Shown: positions 41,505-42,684 of the stretch, in pieces | Layout of the letters: the number at the start of each line of letters is the position of its first letter | Position numbering within the stretch: position 1 is the stretch's first letter | NCBI GenBank assembly: GCA_902791035.1 | Contig: CADAUA010000016.1 | Coordinates: forward strand, 1 to 42,684 | Source of the DNA: an uncultured Coriobacteriaceae bacterium | GTDB lineage: Bacteria; Actinomycetota; Coriobacteriia; Coriobacteriales; Atopobiaceae | Length of the DNA stretch: 42,684 nucleotides | Reading direction: 5' to 3' | Translations under genes and position numbers: made by a program | The notes under the pieces: model-generated | Databases searched by the model: none | Seen by the model: the letters and a program-made list of their open reading frames with translations, nothing else | Told to the model about the DNA's origin: nothing

Positions 41505-42359
41505 GTGTCTTGGACAGAACGGGAGGAGAGGCGCGCACGCCTAGTGGAGATCTTCGCGGACACGGAGCGGAGGTGCGCGTCGGACCCCGCGCTCGTTGAG
41601 GCGATAGGGGCGAGCGTCCACGAGACGCGGTTCTTTGGCGCTAGCCAGTGGCCCAACCCGCTGGCGGGCGCGAGGGCCAGGCGCGATGGCGAGGTCCGCG
41701 TCGTGGAGGGCACGACGTTTGGGATCCTCCCAGCGCTCGAGCGGCGCCACCCAGGCGCTCGGATTTGCGTCCTCAACTTCGCATCGCCTGTCCAGCCCGG
41801 CGGCGGTGTGCGCAACGGCAGCACCGCCCAGGAGGAGTGTCTCTGCCGATGCTCCACACTCTACCCCATGCTCGACCAGCCGCAGCTGTGGGATGCCTAC
41901 TACCAGCCCAACCGCGATGCGGGCAACCCCTTGGCCACGGACGCCCTTATCTATACGCCGGGCATCGTAGTCTTCAAGTCGGACGTGCGCTACCCCGCGC
42001 CCATGCCGCGCGAGAACTGGCGCACGGTGGACGTTATCACCTGCGCCGCGCCCAACCTGCGCGAGCACCCGGGCAACAGGCACAACCCCCAGGCGGGCAA
42101 GGCGGTGCGGATAAGCGCAGACCAGCTCCGGGACCTACACGTGAGCCGCGCGCGACACATCCTGGCCGTGGCTGCCGCGGAGGGGGTGGACGTCATGGTG
42201 CTGGGGGCCTTTGGGTGCGGGGCCTTCCAGAACGACCCGTGGGTGGTGGCAGGCGCCTTGAGGCAGGTCGCCGATGAGTACAGGGAGGGTTTCGACGCCA
42301 TCGACTTCGTGGTGCCTGCAGGCAGGAACCTCGAGGTCTTCCAGCGGGTGTTTGGCTGA
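41505..42359 (+). CDS. TIGR02452 (microbial PARG-like, DUF2263) protein
   Basis: The 284-residue product has the macrodomain PARG signature: NFASPVQPGGG (GGG at 99-101) followed by QEE (109-111), which in related enzymes is the catalytic loop that removes ADP-ribose. ITCAAPNLR and LGAFGCGAFQNDP are the other macrodomain ADP-ribose-binding strands. It could reverse protein ADP-ribosylation, or act against ADP-ribosylating toxins; the true target is unknown. GTG at 41505 is four bases after AAGGAGGC; an ATG two bases earlier is out of frame. The protein is complete. Confidence 0.92.
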   Translation: MSWTEREERRARLVEIFADTERRCASDPALVEAIGASVHETRFFGASQWPNPLAGARARRDGEVRVVEGTTFGILPALERRHPGARICVLNFASPVQPGGGVRNGSTAQEECLCRCSTLYPMLDQPQLWDAYYQPNRDAGNPLATDALIYTPGIVVFKSDVRYPAPMPRENWRTVDVITCAAPNLREHPGNRHNPQAGKAVRISADQLRDLHVSRARHILAVAAAEGVDVMVLGAFGCGAFQNDPWVVAGALRQVADEYREGFDAIDFVVPAGRNLEVFQRVFG

Positions 42360-42569
42360 TGCGCACGGTTGGTGCGCTTGCCAAAGGTCACATGCTCCAG
42401 AGCTAGCTGCGGGAAGACGGGAAAACCGCTGCGGGGCCGCCGGGTGATGCCGACGGCCCCTTTGTGATGTGCCTCAGCACGCCGAGACAACATAACGTGA
42501 CAGAGGGTCAGACCCCAGGGCTTCCTGGACCCCAGGGCTTCCTGCATTCAAAAAAGAACAAATTTTCCC

Positions 42570-42684
42570 CGAACAATCGTTTCTAATATGCTAGAATGGG
42601 TTTGCTGCAAGGGGAAGGGCCACCAGATCGAAGGGGTGCAAAGAAGGCCGCCGGAACCGGGTCCCGACACTTTGGCGCGAGAGC
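42570..42684 (+). ncRNA. Duplicated promoter-leader region, copy 2 (runs off window)
   Basis: Almost identical to 39329-39443, including the extended -10 element (TGC-TAGAAT at 42589-42597) and the 84 invariant bases after it. By analogy another Rpn-family gene should start roughly 115 bases beyond the right end. The region between 42360 and 42569 shows only CCCAGGGCTTCCTG repeats. Confidence 0.5.

Overview
The window is GC-rich, with short intergenic gaps, GTG and TTG starts beside strong AGGAGG-type ribosome sites, and protein families typical of Coriobacteriia. The proteins look most like an Olsenella or Atopobiaceae relative; this assignment is inferred from family content and no rRNA or tRNA gene was seen.

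Layout. (1) 1-7050 is mostly housekeeping: truncated niaR and acyl-CoA dehydratase activase remnants, a nitroreductase, a tyrosine phosphatase, and a purine-salvage pair (adenine deaminase, guanine deaminase). A large fold-back sequence and two copies of an unusual palindrome-core-palindrome element lie between them. (2) 6900-10200 holds a broken HEPN/MNT pair and an array of related, partly decayed genes of unknown function. (3) 10250-24128 is a five-gene minus-strand operon of about 13.9 kb: SNF2-type helicase with a C-terminal DUF3883 domain, DUF1156 DNA methylase, Swt1-type HEPN plus DUF499 ATPase, McrB-like NTPase with two PUA/EVE-like regions, and McrC nuclease. It looks like a helicase-methylase-ATPase defence core joined to a McrBC effector, and it is the best candidate for an under-described system here. 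(4) 24350-32060 is a decayed accessory zone. It has two 5'-truncated DUF262/DUF1524 (GmrSD-like) tails flanking a DUF3800 gene, three intact DUF4143-type ATPases each with its own repeats in the promoter region, and fragments of at least three more such ATPases. (5) 32100-36400 has an alpha/beta hydrolase, a hicAB toxin-antitoxin pair, a DUF5131 gene broken at two tryptophan codons, and a second esterase flanked by inverted copies of a short repeat. (6) 36560-39270 is a LytTR regulator, a DUF3021 membrane protein and a two-gene ABC exporter. (7) 39300-42684 has an Rpn-family nuclease with a duplicated leader, non-coding repeats, and a TIGR02452-type macrodomain/PARG-like protein. The window stops inside a second copy of the Rpn leader.

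How the parts may work together. The methylase would mark host DNA, the helicase and the HEPN/DUF499 ATPase would sense or process unmarked invading DNA, and McrB/McrC would supply modified-base sensing and cleavage. This is inference from family knowledge. The many gene tails, recurrent non-coding repeats and duplicated promoter modules show repeated gain, loss and recombination around the defence operon.
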